A DNA stretch of 64,000 bases. Origin: Crocodylus rhombifer. Taxonomy: Eukaryota > Chordata > Crocodylia > Crocodylidae. Below the pieces are notes generated by a model. That model had not been told where the DNA came from. It was given only the letters and a program-made list of their open reading frames with translations, and ran no database searches. Positions 23,279-34,229 of this stretch are shown here, one piece after another. The first letter of the stretch is position 1. Each line of letters starts with the position of its first letter. A program made the position numbers and the translations under genes. The DNA is taken from NCBI GenBank assembly GCA_038503035.1, contig JAVSML010000047.1:572972-636971 (forward strand), written 5' to 3'.

Positions 23279-24128
23279 TGTCGCAGGGTGCTTAGGTGCC
23301 TGCTCCTAAAAGAGCAGAAACTGCCTGGGAAGAGCCCAAAGAGCCAGACAGAAGCCCAGGTTCAGGTTGCCATGGCAACCAGCTAATGAGGAAATTAGCC
23401 TGCACCTGTACCTGGTTAGCTGGCTGGAAGGGGCAGGGCCCTGGGCCCATATAAACCCCAGGACGGGGCCTAGGAGGCAGTTCTCTGTTGGCAGCTAAGG
23501 GAAAAGAAGCCCTCCTGGAGTAAGTGGAGGGAGGAGGCCAGCCTGGGTTCTGTTCTGGGTAATGTAGAGGGGCCAAGCACACCTTATGTAGCTTGTGTTA
23601 TGCTATAGCCCAGGGGCTTATGTTTTATTTGCTGTTTTATGAGACTGGTGGTTTGGGTGAGGCTATTTGGGGAAGGAGGAGGCCTCATTGGGGGCACAGA
23701 CCCCGGTGCCAGAGAGTGCGCAGAGACAGGACTGCAGAGAGCCCAGTGCTAGAGAGGGTACAGAGACACGCTGTGGAGAGCCTGGTGAGGACAAGGGGCT
23801 GAATTGTAACAAGGCCTAAGGAAGACAATGCCAGTACCACTGCAAGGCTTGGGGCATGGTAAAGGGTCAGAACCACACATCTAGCCCATAAGACTAGGGT
23901 GCCCTGAAACACCCACTGTAAAACAGGACTCACAAGGGGTCCGGGAACCCATGGGGTTCAGAGAGTCCATCAAACCGTGTCCAAGAGGACTTAAAGGTAG
24001 CCTCCCTGTCTTTATATTTTTCATCAAAGATGTGGTGGGCATGAACTGAGGGTGCCCATTGGGCAAATTGGCACAGTTGAGGGGCCTTAGGAGATCATGG
24101 CCATCCTTGAGGACCCCATCCCGTGACA
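23279..24128 (+). mobile_element. solo LTR (family 1), plus orientation, 5-bp target duplication
   Basis: Starts TGTCGCAGGG and ends CCCGTGACA. It is flanked by CAAGG (23274-23278) and CCAGG (24129-24133), one mismatch in 5 bp. U3 carries a TATA box (CATATAAACC, about 23450), and the GGCAGTTCTCTG downstream is shared with the inverted LTR at 21586-22719. The second half (purine-rich, repeated CAGAG(A/G) phrases near 23700-23790) differs from that copy, so the two are different subfamilies. Each has its own duplication, so they are separate insertions, not the two LTRs of one provirus. Confidence 0.78.
23449..23455 (+). promoter_or_regulatory. TATA box of the plus-strand LTR
   Basis: ATATAAA in a G+C-rich context about 170 bp from the LTR start, shared with the related inverted LTR. 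Confidence 0.5.
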
Positions 24129-24133
24129 CCAGG

Positions 24134-26248
24134 GTTTCAGAGGAAGCGAGTTGGGCAAATAGTGAAGCCCCAAAAGAAATAAGGACTCTTTAAAAGGGGC
24201 TGTATATGGACTTTAACTTTGTATGCTGCTTAACAAGGGCTGTTGCCCCACCTGTGGCTGTTAGCCTGAAGTTGGACTTGACCGATCCTTAACAGCTTAT
24301 TGTTTGGCATTAGGTGGGGTACAGAGGAGGTGGAGCCCCAGGACCAAGGCCGTCATGTGAGAACCAAGAGAGACAGGATTTAAGAACTTCTTCCCATTGA
24401 TAAGGTTTTCCAACAATGTCGTGGCAGAATAGACTCCTTGAGTACCTTAAGGACAGTTTGCCTGATGATGTGAGTCATCTTGTAAGTAGACAGGGTGCCT
24501 GAGCGGTTTGAGAGGTCTAAATGCTCTAATGTGTGCCACAGTAAATTACAATGATAATGATCTAATGTGCACTCTTAACTAATGATAGTCAAGGAACTGT
24601 GAAATGGATTCTTGTTTCAAGTCATACCTTTTAGTCAAACTAGAGTATACCCATTGTTTTTTGAGTTTAAAGCTGAAAATTCAAAGCCAGACATAGGACT
24701 ACATGAAACTTCATGAACTGAAAATAATATAAAGCTATAAAACTAACTTCACTGAGTACTGTATTTTCATATCTCTAACCAGAACCCTTCTGGAAGTCAA
24801 GTTTTATTTGACTGAAACAAGACACCATGGTGGAAGAGGTGGCAATGACATAGTATAACATCCAGATGTCAAAAAAGGATAACAGAGAAGATTTGACCAA
24901 AGTTCTGAAGTTCAACAAGTAGATCTTTTGTTTTGCAGTACACTAGCTGTTACTTCAGTTCCTACCTCCAAGTGGTAGCTTGCTTCAGTGAATCAATGTT
25001 TTGCAAAATAAAGGTTGAAAAGAATCCAATTTCTTAATCTCATTTGTGCTGTCATTCTTTGACATTCACTATTGCCTGAGCAAGATATTCCACTGCCCCC
25101 CCTGGGATTCTTGTGGATGACCGTCTGTATAATATGAGAAATGATAAACCATAGTTACTGGACCAATTGCATAGTCAGGAGGGATATAGATGAGCTTTCT
25201 GGTAGCACTCTACCCTTCTTTGGTTCCTAAAGGAAAAGCAGACACAGAATTAAATTGCAGGTAGAATAAAGGCTGGTGCAAAATTCAGTATGTAAATAAA
25301 AACAGTGTATATATCATGTGTTGTAACCTGAGGGTAATCTCATAAGTGGAAGAGGGAACCCATTCAAGAAGGTCATTATCACCTGTGGAGTACAAAGATA
25401 TTAGAGGGGATGAGGTACAGTTACATTGGGTCCTATGCCCCCAGTTATTTCAGATGCCCAGTGCAAGTGTCTGAATTTTCTTTGGAAAGGATGGCAACAA
25501 ATAAACAAAAAATACTACAAAAAATTGTAATAGAAAATGGAGTTGAGATCTTTTATTTTGTTTTGGTACATATATTTATTGCTATAGAAACATAAAAATT
25601 TTGGAGGTGTCTATGTGGCTGTTTTTTCTATATTTTCCTTTCCTTCAAGAAACCCTTTCAAATGAGACACTGCTTGCAGATGCTTTTCTTAATTAATTGT
25701 GAATGCGTAGTGTGGTGACAGATGCAGAGGATGTTGCCTTTATCCTGATCACATTAAAATGAGTTGTGTTGAATATTCTATGATGCTTGGGGAAATTGCT
25801 TAATCTTATTACTTCTTGGAAAAGATTGAGCACCTCCTAACATGAAATAAGAAACCTCAGAGATGCACAATGCAACTGCTGCTTTTGAAAGTTCAGCACA
25901 AAATATATAGGATTTCTTCTACTGTGAGTCAACAATGATTTCTAGGCTTGTTTATCACGTAAATGTTATCCAGAAAATTATTAGACAGTTGCCATGGAAA
26001 CCAAGGGCTAGTACTAGAAGGATCTGTTACCATAAGTAGTTAAGACAATGCTCAGACCTGCATCCCCACTGCTAGCAGTCAGCTCCTAAGCATGAAAGTG
26101 ACAGATAACACAACACATACTTTTACTGATAACAAAGCAATTTAGAAAGATTTATCAGGTGGCCTTTGCTTTTCTAGAGGATGTAAAAATATTATGTAGA
26201 TAATGTGCATGTCTGAAAACTCTGATGAAAATATGCTTTTATCTTACT
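24134..26248. other. 2.1 kb stretch without recognised features
   Basis: Nothing assignable: no long frames, no paired repeat ends. Confidence 0.5.
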
Positions 26249-26515
26249 TCATACCACTTCAAAAAAGTAATATAAATGTTGGTATCTATTGGAGCACAGA
26301 ATGTAAGGCATATGAAAGGCTTTCATAGACTTTCTAAACTCATCTGCAGTGTTTTCCCCACAAAAATGATAGCACGTTCTGTATTCTGGTGACTCTATTA
26401 AATGCTGCTTGTAAAACAGCAATGCCACAAGGAGAATGGCCACAAGGACATAACTTTTGGAATTGGTCCTGATTAAAAGTATAGTAGAAATATCTGAAGA
26501 AAAGGAAGTATTCAT
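26249..26515 (-). other. unassigned 88-codon open frame with one membrane segment
   Basis: From an ATG with a purine at -3 (26515) the minus strand encodes 88 residues. A polar N-terminus leads into a hydrophobic segment (SYVLVAILLVALLFY, about residues 21-35), then a Cys-containing, mixed-charge stretch ending FFEVV. That layout would suit a small signal-anchored protein or the first coding exon of one. The frame also stays open upstream of the ATG. A GTATGA donor-like site overlaps the 3' end, but no strong acceptor is seen. I do not recognise the family. The region is A+T-rich and it could be chance. Confidence 0.2.
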
Positions 26516-26548
26516 CCTATTTGTGGAAAACCTGATGGCACAAGTCAA

Positions 26549-27173
26549 GTAGTGCTTTGATATCCTTCTTTATGGAAAAGTACTACCTCCACTTTCTTTA
26601 TTTATCTGATAAATAAAAGCAGGGTATTTATCTTGTGAGATCTTCACAATCACAATGTGGGTTGCAGTGCTGCCAGTGATCTTACTTTGTTGCTCACAGT
26701 ACCTTGTGTTCATCCTAAAGCCTTCGTTCTTGAGATTAGGAGATTAAATGAACACTACCTCAGCTTTGTTGTTGTTGTTGTGGGAGGATGTTGGTTTTTA
26801 TTTTTTTGGTCTGTTTTTTGTCCTTTTTGATTTTAAGGAAAAGCTTGAATAAGTAAACCCAAAAGATTGAAGAAAAAAGGAAGGTAAATTAAAAACAAAA
26901 AATGTGTTGCGTTTTGAGATCATATGATTTTAAACTCATCTCATGATTTAGAGCCTAATTTTTTAACTTCCTAGAGACATTAGTACTAATATTCTTATGC
27001 CTCCTGCCTCCTCAAGGTCTGAGGTACAACACAATATAGTATTCCTGTAGCAGTGTGAGTTTGAACCGCGAACTAGTACTTCCCGGTGACCATCAGACTC
27101 CTGCTTACCTGGTTCCTGGGCCTTTCCCTTTCCTTCAGCTGGCATGCCTTTGATGTTAGTTTTGAGGAATAAT
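26549..27173. other. unassigned A+T-rich stretch
   Basis: Contains a short (GTT)n tract near 26768 and T-rich runs; nothing else was recognised. Confidence 0.5.
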
Positions 27174-27912
27174 TGTCAGGGGACTGCCCAAGAGCCCAGT
27201 GGAACCACTCATGTAGTCTCTTTGATTCCCCGAGTATCTCTTGATACTAGATGCATTAAGGGCTGTGTCTGTGGTCTCTGACCACCCCCACAGCTGTGCC
27301 TATGTGTTACTGTTCAAATACACAGCCCTTGTTGGGACCGTGTCTTCCTGGCTTCCTCCCCTTTCTCTTGCTGTCTTAGGTAACTCCACCATGATCATGA
27401 CCCTGCCTGCACCCTGTTCTGGGCACTGCTGGGACCTCGTCCTCCCAGATAGTCCCAACCCAAGCCACAGGTTTGAAAAACAAAACAAAACGTCAGATTA
27501 GTGCCTTAACTAAACACACCCCACACTGGGCACACTAGCATTATGACAGAAAGGGGACACTGTCTCTTTAATAGAAGCAGCCCTGAGGCTGGGGCAATCA
27601 TACAACAACAAAAACTGACCTCTCACTTTAACCCAGCTAACTCATCCCACTTTGAATAAGGGAATCCCTCTGTGCAGAGACACACTGGGTCTCTCCCTGC
27701 CCTACTCCCAAAGATCTGGATCCCTACTGGGATTCCCTGGCAGTCATGCTCTGGCTTGGCTTCCTACTGGGCTTCCTCCAGCTGCCTCCTACAGGGGTTC
27801 CATCAGCTACTCCTCTTGCCAAGCTCTGCTCTCCAGCTCCCCCTTCCACCACTGAGCATGCCCTTATCTAGCCCTGTTTATTATCACCTATGTCTGGTGA
27901 TTCACCAGCCCC
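27174..27912 (-). mobile_element. possible truncated LTR related to family 1
   Basis: It starts TGTCAGGGGACTGCCC, similar to the TGTCACGGGGCGG start of the LTR at 21586. It is pyrimidine-rich through the middle, and near its right end GCCCTGTTTATTATCACC...GGTGATTCACC resembles the TATA-box part of that LTR. The expected terminal ...TGTGACA is missing; the sequence runs into the Harbinger-like element at 27916 and does not resume after it. It is therefore at best a truncated copy in minus orientation. Weak but consistent. Confidence 0.35.
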
Positions 27913-27915
27913 CAA

Positions 27916-28851
27916 GTCTAAGGACAGACATTCAAAAAGCCTGATCCTGAATTGAACTAATCTTTGCAGGTTAGTTTAACCTGCCTAGGCTGAATCAGTT
28001 TGTAACCACAAAGACATCCACTCTAGACTGAAAAAATGCAGGCACATGCCTGCAGTGGCTCAAACTTGAAGCTGGGGGGACTAGAGTAGCCCTCCCTTCC
28101 TTCCACAGAACTGAGCTGAGGGGTGAGTCATGGCCAGGCCCCAGCAGAATGCTCTGATTAGGGTGGTGTCCTATCCCACCCCTCGCTGATCATCAAGGGA
28201 GCCAGCTGGGATTTAGGTACACAATGGGGGACATTTATCACTTCATCAGCAAAACAAAAGTATCCCTCATTAGTTCAAGCTCTTCTTAAACAATTTGTTT
28301 CAAAGAAGGAATGGAGGGACATTATGAGCTACCTGTTGATTAGCTCCAAAGAGCCCTAAGTGGCACAATCTTGTCTGTCTTTGTCCTGTCTCCTAGCATG
28401 AACTGTAGTCAGCATGTGGTCTGCTAGCTAATGCTGAGAGGTGTCTGTGTAAGGCAGAAGGGAGGAGGGAATCCCTACTTAGCGGGGAGAGGGGGAGCAG
28501 GGGGAAGCCAGGCAGATGCTTGCAGTCTCTGCTGGAGCTCTAGTCAGGGAGCAGAGAGGAGGGGCCAGCTCTGCTGTGGACCAGAGAGCCCTGCCCTGCC
28601 CAGCCCAGCCCAGGAAGCATGTTGTGATGTTGGGGGAGTCTGGTTTAACTTAAACCAGGAAGGGGTCTGTGACAGAAACTGCATAAACTGGTTCGACCCA
28701 GATCAGTTAAGTCTGATACTGCATTCAACCAGGTTTATTTCAGACCAGTTTTAGTAATTTTCAAACAAGTTTTTGTGCACTGAACATCTGTTCTGTTACA
28801 GGTTTAAACCAGTTTCTGATCACTTCAACTGTGTAACGTCTGTCCCTAGCC
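27916..28851 (+). mobile_element. Harbinger-like non-autonomous element, 936 bp, with 3-bp duplication
   Basis: Left end GTCTAAGGACAGACATTC and right end (reverse complement) GGCTAGGGACAGACGTTA agree at 14 of 18 positions. Both sides are flanked by CAA (27913-27915 and 28852-28854), the 3-bp duplication expected for PIF/Harbinger. The right arm (TTAACTTAAACCAG, AACTGGTTCGACCC, TCAGTTAAGTCTGATA, CAGTTTCTGATCACTTCAA) is shared with the copies at 5891, 14435, 30485 and 63220. The interior has no transposase frame, so it depended on an autonomous relative. Confidence 0.75.
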
Positions 28852-28854
28852 CAA

Positions 28855-29246
28855 ATGTTTGTCCCTTTGGATATGATGAGTTGTACCTCTTTTTTGAGAC
28901 AGCCTAGTCTATGGTCTGTTGTCCTTATCTTGGCTGCCTGTTTCCCTACACAGGAGCCATTCTGATGAGTTTTCTCTTTCTCCATAACAAGAGTCCCCAG
29001 CTTCCTGTTACAATCCCCCACAGACTGGCTTTCACTAATGCTACTCCAGTGCTTTCAGCTTGCACAGAATGTGTCACAAGCTGCATCTGCCTCATTAAAC
29101 TGATTACCACAGACCATGGCTCTTAACAGTGGGCTGCTTATAAAATGACAGACTGGTTTTAGGATGTTCTGTTGCTTTTTAGAGTGAGGTTGCAGATTAA
29201 AATTAGACCACATGAAGGGCACTTAAAACACAAGTGTCCACACGGT
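28855..29246. other. unassigned stretch
   Basis: No feature was recognised between the Harbinger-like element and the palindromic MITE. Confidence 0.5.
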
Positions 29247-29550
29247 GGGCATTTATACACATGCTGTGGGAGGCAGGTGGGAGTGGTACTTTAGTTAGAG
29301 TGGCCCCGAGAGCTGCTTTAATTAAAGTGCCCAAAGCATCATTTATATCAGTGTCCCTACAATGAAAAATGGCAGTGGGGATGCTTTAACTAACATGACA
29401 CAAAAGGAAGAACTCTAACTAACATGACCACACTCCAGCAGACTTGATTCATTGAGTCTGCTCTGATGTGCTATAATTACAGCGCTTCAGCACAGCCTTG
29501 ATGTACATGTATTGGTGACTATTAAGTCTTGGTAACAAGTGTGAATGCCC
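29247..29550 (+). mobile_element. palindromic MITE family A, copy 1
   Basis: Left end GGGCATTTATACACATGC and right end (reverse complement) GGGCATTCACACTTG. The inside shows the family's row of palindromes: TTAGTTAGAGTGG...TTTAATTAAAG, GGCAGTGGGGATGCTTTAACTA, and GACTTGATTCATTGAGTC. It has the same order and orientation as copy 2 at 31109. Its 3-bp flanks do not match, so its duplication has decayed. Confidence 0.65.
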
Positions 29551-30484
29551 TTTAGGCATCTTAAATTTACACCACTTCAAGTAAGGATTATTTATTAACT
29601 TTGCTACCCAGTTCAAGTGTCCTTAACTTCTGTTGTGAGTGCTGCTGTGCTGAGATAAAATAACCAAATAACCATCTTCAGTCCTCCACCATCCCAGGAG
29701 GCAAGTTTCCCAGCATGGAGTAGCTGTCCTCCTGAATGATATAGCCCTGGACTAACAACTGAGAACAGCCGGGCAGCAGGTGAGCCGGACTGGAGAATGG
29801 GGTGGGGAATAATTGGAGAGGACATGGGGAAGTGGGGAGGATGGAAAGAGATGGAGACAGGGAAAGGGAGAGTGGGGGGATGGGACAGGGGAGACAGAGG
29901 AGTAGACAGGCAGGAAGCTGCTAAGCAGCTGCAAGACAGTGGTGGGTAGGCCCAACAGCTCTCCACAAATCTGGATCCAGCCTGCACTGCCCCTGCCAGG
30001 CCCTGCAGCTGCCTATCAATTGCCTACAGAGGAAGAGGAGGCAGGGTTGAGCAGGGAGTTTCTGGGCAGCTCCTGGTGGGCCTCCATGGCTGCCTGGCAG
30101 CTCCTTGGTCACCTGCCTACCTGTTCCCTTCTCCCTGCTGTCTCTTCTCCAGGAGCTGCTGTAGTCACTGGGGTCTGGTGGATGACTAGGCAGCCACAGG
30201 ACCCGGTGGAGGCACGTGGGCTGGATTGAGGTGTGTTGGGTGGCTGGAAACAGTCAGGCTTTCTCACCACTACTGACCATGTGTTTAAGGACTAGGGGAC
30301 CAAAACAACAGAGGGGAGGAGATTTAATGACACCTTCCAAGGCATAAGCCCACAACAAAATATAAAATAAAACTTAAAGGGGTCACATTTTTTACAGTTC
30401 ACACCCCTATGAAAGTTACTCTTATCCTAAAAGATATAGCTGGAAAGGCATATTTCTTAGAAGCAATGGGAATCTGGAACAAAA
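29551..30484. other. unassigned stretch with a purine-rich tract
   Basis: It holds the purine-rich tract at 29791-29925 and a G+C-rich part to about 30250. No coding pattern is supported; minus-strand open frames here are the low-complexity complement of the purine tract. Confidence 0.4.
29791..29925 (+). repeat. purine-rich (G/A) tract
   Basis: Over about 135 bp the plus strand is dominated by G and A, roughly nine in ten bases in the core 29815-29905. Units are irregular (GGGGAAGTGGGGAGG, GGAAAGGGAGAG). It could adopt triplex-type structure; no function is implied. Confidence 0.6.
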
Positions 30485-30662
30485 GTCCAATAAACCGATT
30501 TAACCTAAATCAGTTAAGTCTGATAGTACATCAATCTAGGTTTAGCTTAAACAGGTTTAATTCATTTTGAAAACAAATATGCACTGAACTTCTGTTGTGT
30601 CACAGATTTGAAGTGGTTTCTGCTCACTTATACTGGTTTATGTGTAATTTCTGTCCTTAGCT
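30485..30662 (+). mobile_element. right-end fragment of a Harbinger-like element
   Basis: It matches the last part of the copy at 27916-28851: ATCAGTTAAGTCTGATA, AACTTCTGTTGTGTCACAG, GGTTTCTGCTCACTTA, then the terminal TTTCTGTCCTTAGC. No left end was found upstream, so this is a fragment or its other arm is unrecognisable. Confidence 0.6.
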
Positions 30663-31105
30663 AGCGTGACAAGAATGGTGATTCTCAACTGTGGTATTAT
30701 GAAATCCTTTTAAGGGTGCCACAGTACTGCTCAATATTAGCACTGTTAGGCATGCAAAAAATGATGCATGATTCATAAGATAAATCCAGAGGTTTCAAAT
30801 AGGAATCCATAGTGTTAAAAACATTTTGACCTGCCGTGGTCTTTTTGAGTTCTTTGCTACCTGAGAAATGCTCTATTATTTTTCTGTATTCCAAAAAATG
30901 ATTGAAAGCTAAGAGCTGACATTTTCTGAGGGGTGCCTTGTGTCTAACAAGGGGTGTCTTGACTCCAAAAAGAAAAAGGCTGAGAACCTGGGGACTAGAA
31001 AAACAGAGGGGAAATGCCTGTTGATCACTGCAGGAAAAAAAAAGACTTGGTAAGTTACTTTGTAGACGTAAAATTATTTAAACAAAAAGTAAATGTTTTC
31101 ATGAC
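30663..31105. other. unassigned A+T-rich stretch
   Basis: Nothing recognised. Confidence 0.5.
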
Positions 31106-31108
31106 TTA

Positions 31109-31453
31109 GGGCATCTTTACACTTGCTCCAGGGTGGTGGGGAGGTGGAGGGGGCCTTTAATTAGAGCAGCTCTCAGGAGCTACTCTAATTAAAGCTCCAG
31201 CAGCATCCCCATATCCAGTGTCCTGTGCTTCAAAGTAGTGGTGAGGGCACTTTAACTAAAGCATGTTTAGCAAGCTTTAGTTAAAGCACTTCTGCTACCA
31301 TTTTGAATCATGGGGATGCTGAATACATGTGCTACTGAGGTTGCTAGAGCATGCTAGTTAGCACACTCAAGAAGACTTGATTAATCAAGTCTGCTCCAAT
31401 GCGTTGTATTTGCTCTATCTGCTCTGGTGCATGAGGTATGTGTATAGGTGCCC
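31109..31453 (+). mobile_element. palindromic MITE family A, copy 2, with TTA duplication
   Basis: This is the best copy. The left end GGGCATCTTTACAC and right end (reverse complement) GGGCACCTATACACAT are flanked on both sides by TTA (31106-31108, 31454-31456), as expected for PIF/Harbinger. Inside, three hairpin-forming blocks follow one another: TTTAATTAGAGCAGC...CTCTAATTAAAG, CTTTAACTAAAGC...GCTTTAGTTAAAG, and the perfect 20-bp palindrome AGACTTGATTAATCAAGTCT (31373-31392). There is no open frame. Confidence 0.75.
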
Positions 31454-31456
31454 TTA

Positions 31457-31784
31457 AAGGGGAAAAATTCTTGGAGAGAGTTCTCATAGCTAGATATATT
31501 ACCAGTGTTCTGGCAAGTACTTTTAGAAAGATGGAATATATGTTTGTGTGCATTCCTTTCCTTCTTTGGGAGACACTATTTCCTCAGATCTAAAAAAGTG
31601 AAACTGTTGATGGCACAGCAGGGTTAAGGTTTATATAAATTGTTTGACCTGGTAAATAATTGCTAAAGAACCTGATCAGAGAGTCGAAGAAGATTTGGTA
31701 GGAGCAAGAATTGTTAAAAAATGTAAATTTTATGTAATGGAAATAACTTATATGGAAGGAAAGTTAATACATCATATTGTACAG
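31457..31784. other. unassigned A+T-rich stretch
   Basis: Nothing recognised between two small transposons. Confidence 0.5.
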
Positions 31785-31787
31785 ACA

Positions 31788-32040
31788 GGGTGTTTCTACA
31801 TGTTCATTATTGCGCCCTAGTGTGCATGTAGCTTAATACTTCCTTAATAAAGCATGAACTAAATGTGCAGTACCTAAAGTTACTGCACAGTAGCTCTGGC
31901 ATGTTGTTATTTAGTGATGCTTATTGTACATTAGCCTGATAACACTGCATGGTAGGCTATTAGCATGTTTTTTGCTATGACATACTACTACGTGGTGTTA
32001 TTAGGCTAATGCACAGTAAGCATCTTGTGTAGATGTGCCC
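31788..32040 (+). mobile_element. MITE family B, copy 1, with ACA duplication
   Basis: Starts GGGTGTTTCTACATG; the reverse complement of its end is GGGCACATCTACACAAGATG. Perfect 3-bp flanks ACA (31785-31787 and 32041-32043). The inside is A+T-rich with repeated CAGTA/TACTG and GCTAAT/ATTAGC words in inverted order. It shares its right end and interior with the copy at 62913-63168. Termini and 3-bp duplication suggest the PIF/Harbinger superfamily. Confidence 0.7.
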
Positions 32041-32043
32041 ACA

Positions 32044-34229
32044 GATTTACAATAGGTCGGGGAAATTGGTTTGTAATCTAGCTGCCTGAACTTGAGAGAA
32101 CTGCTGTACAAAGAACAGCATCAAGAAAGTGATGCAAAAGATTGCGGTCCGTTTCTTGGAGGCCACTAAAATCACAGACACACACTCATTAGATGGCACA
32201 AAAGGTGTATTTGCAAATAGGGTCAGAGCAGAGTCAAAAACTCAGATTACTCTGAATCCACCAAGGAATTTTTGCAGGCTGTATTTATCTTTTTCCTCCT
32301 GAGCACGTGTGCAGAAACAGGAACTCTTACAGCTCATTTCCATTTCATACAAACATATATGTGATTACATCACTACATCCATCGCATGTATATTATAATT
32401 AACTACTTAAGTATGCAGGGCGGAGAAGTAAATATGCATCAGCTAATTGAGCATGCCCAGAGACTATTATAGATCACCAAGAGTTTAACCCCCCCCCTCC
32501 CCCTTTCAAGGACACAGTCAGTTGAATTCCAGCTTCTGTAATCTGCATGAGAAAGGCTAGGGAGAAGCTAGGGGAGAGTCTGCGATTTAAGAAAAACTGT
32601 GGCAAGGCTGGCCAAGGAAAAAAGTCCTTGGCAGTGTTTCTTTCTTATCAGGCGCAAGATGCAAGCTGTGCATTTCTAACAATACTCCATTTCTAACAAA
32701 ATCCTGGATTGTTCCTTAATGATCTAGAGAAAGTTGAAACTAAGAATGACTTTGTTACTACAGGTGCACGCAGGGCTGCTGAGGACTTGCACAAGTATAA
32801 CGAGGTAGGTAAGACAAGCAAACAAAACCAATATGAGTTGAGGTCCTGTTATTGCATGAACATTTGCTGTGCATTTGCTAGGATTGCAAGAGGTTGCCTC
32901 CGAGTCATATGAAGTTCTGGCTTCAGCCAGATAGGTTAAGGAGAAACAAGCAGTAGTTCTTTTTCAAATTCTTTCTGTGACTTGGAACAACAAATGGACT
33001 TGCCACACCCTGACAGCAGTAGTGCTGATATTCTGAGGAAGTCCCTCAGATCCAAGAAACAGCACTGGACACCTCAAAGACTAACTGAACATGTTTAGTT
33101 ATTAGTTGATGGTAAGTATTTGCAATTGTTTACATTTTGGCTTAAATGAAAGCCAAATTGGAATGGGGGATGTGGTACTGAGGATGCAATACTGCCTTTA
33201 AGTGCTGAATTTTCCCACTGGAGACGCTGGACAGGGTTCTGTAAAGCTCTTGTTGCATACCATCAATTGGTACTAAACACAGTACAAAGCAAATTTCTTG
33301 CTAGCAGCTTTAGCACTCAGTGAATACTGAACACCACAATGATAATTTGATTTTATTGCCCAAATTTACACGGCAGTCATCAGCATAGCATCTGGGTGCA
33401 CTTTACATAATTTAAATCAGCTGTGAATAACTGTTTCCCTAAAATGGAAAGAATGTACTCCATTCTTTCCTGCAGCAATTGATATAAGTACCTCTGAAAG
33501 GATCAGACAGGGCAGTAGCAGCCAGGAGGTGAAATACTAAAGCTATTCTGTGCCCATGGTTAATAAACACAGAGGCCCAAGATAGATATTTTAACATGCT
33601 TTCAAAGTGGCTAGCTTGTGGCTCAGATGGATGGTTTTCATGAGTGCATGCTACACTTGGGGGATGCTACCCAGGGAATTATTTTCTATGGTTAGCCCTG
33701 AAGCATTTTATCAGTGATCATCAGCAGTGTGAATGCCATCTGTAAGTGTATTGGTAGTCAGGACAAATTGCTGTACACATGTGTAATATGCTGCACATGA
33801 CCTGCCCTCCAAAAGGATGGCACCTATGTTCAGCTGTATTTGCTGTTTCTGAATACCTCCGAGGGTGGTTCTGGTGAAAGCAAGAAGTGAAAGCTGAGCT
33901 TTGACGAGAAAAATCCATGAATTTCTATGACATTACACTTCTTCAAGGAAAGTAGGAAATGTTATGGCTGGTGCTGTGTAGAAAAAGGCTTAATGTCCTT
34001 CCAAGTCTAAAGGCTTAGGACCTGAAACACCTACCTGCTTTTGAAAATATGAAAGTTGTTCAAGTGCTTTTGAACATTTTACCCTTGGCCAATTTCTGTT
34101 TGTATGAAAAACATTTGAGGAGCTGCACTTGCTGTCCAAGGCATAAATGCAGGATTTCACATTTTATTTTATATTTGCTGCTTGTCCCGTCCCCGCCACC
34201 TTCCTGCTACATGTGTCAGGGTGTTTCTA
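32044..34229. other. 2.2 kb stretch without recognised features
   Basis: Contains a C-run near 32490. No ends, genes or RNA were recognised. A short frame at 32709-32912 has no family resemblance. Confidence 0.45.

Noticed and set aside
21586..24128. The two inverted LTRs as one provirus
   Set aside because: Proviral LTRs are direct repeats of near-identical sequence; these are inverted, differ in their second halves, and each has its own target duplication.
31373..31392. Perfect 20-bp palindrome as a transcription-factor or replication-origin site
   Set aside because: It is a constituent of a repeated MITE family found in four copies, so the transposon explains it.
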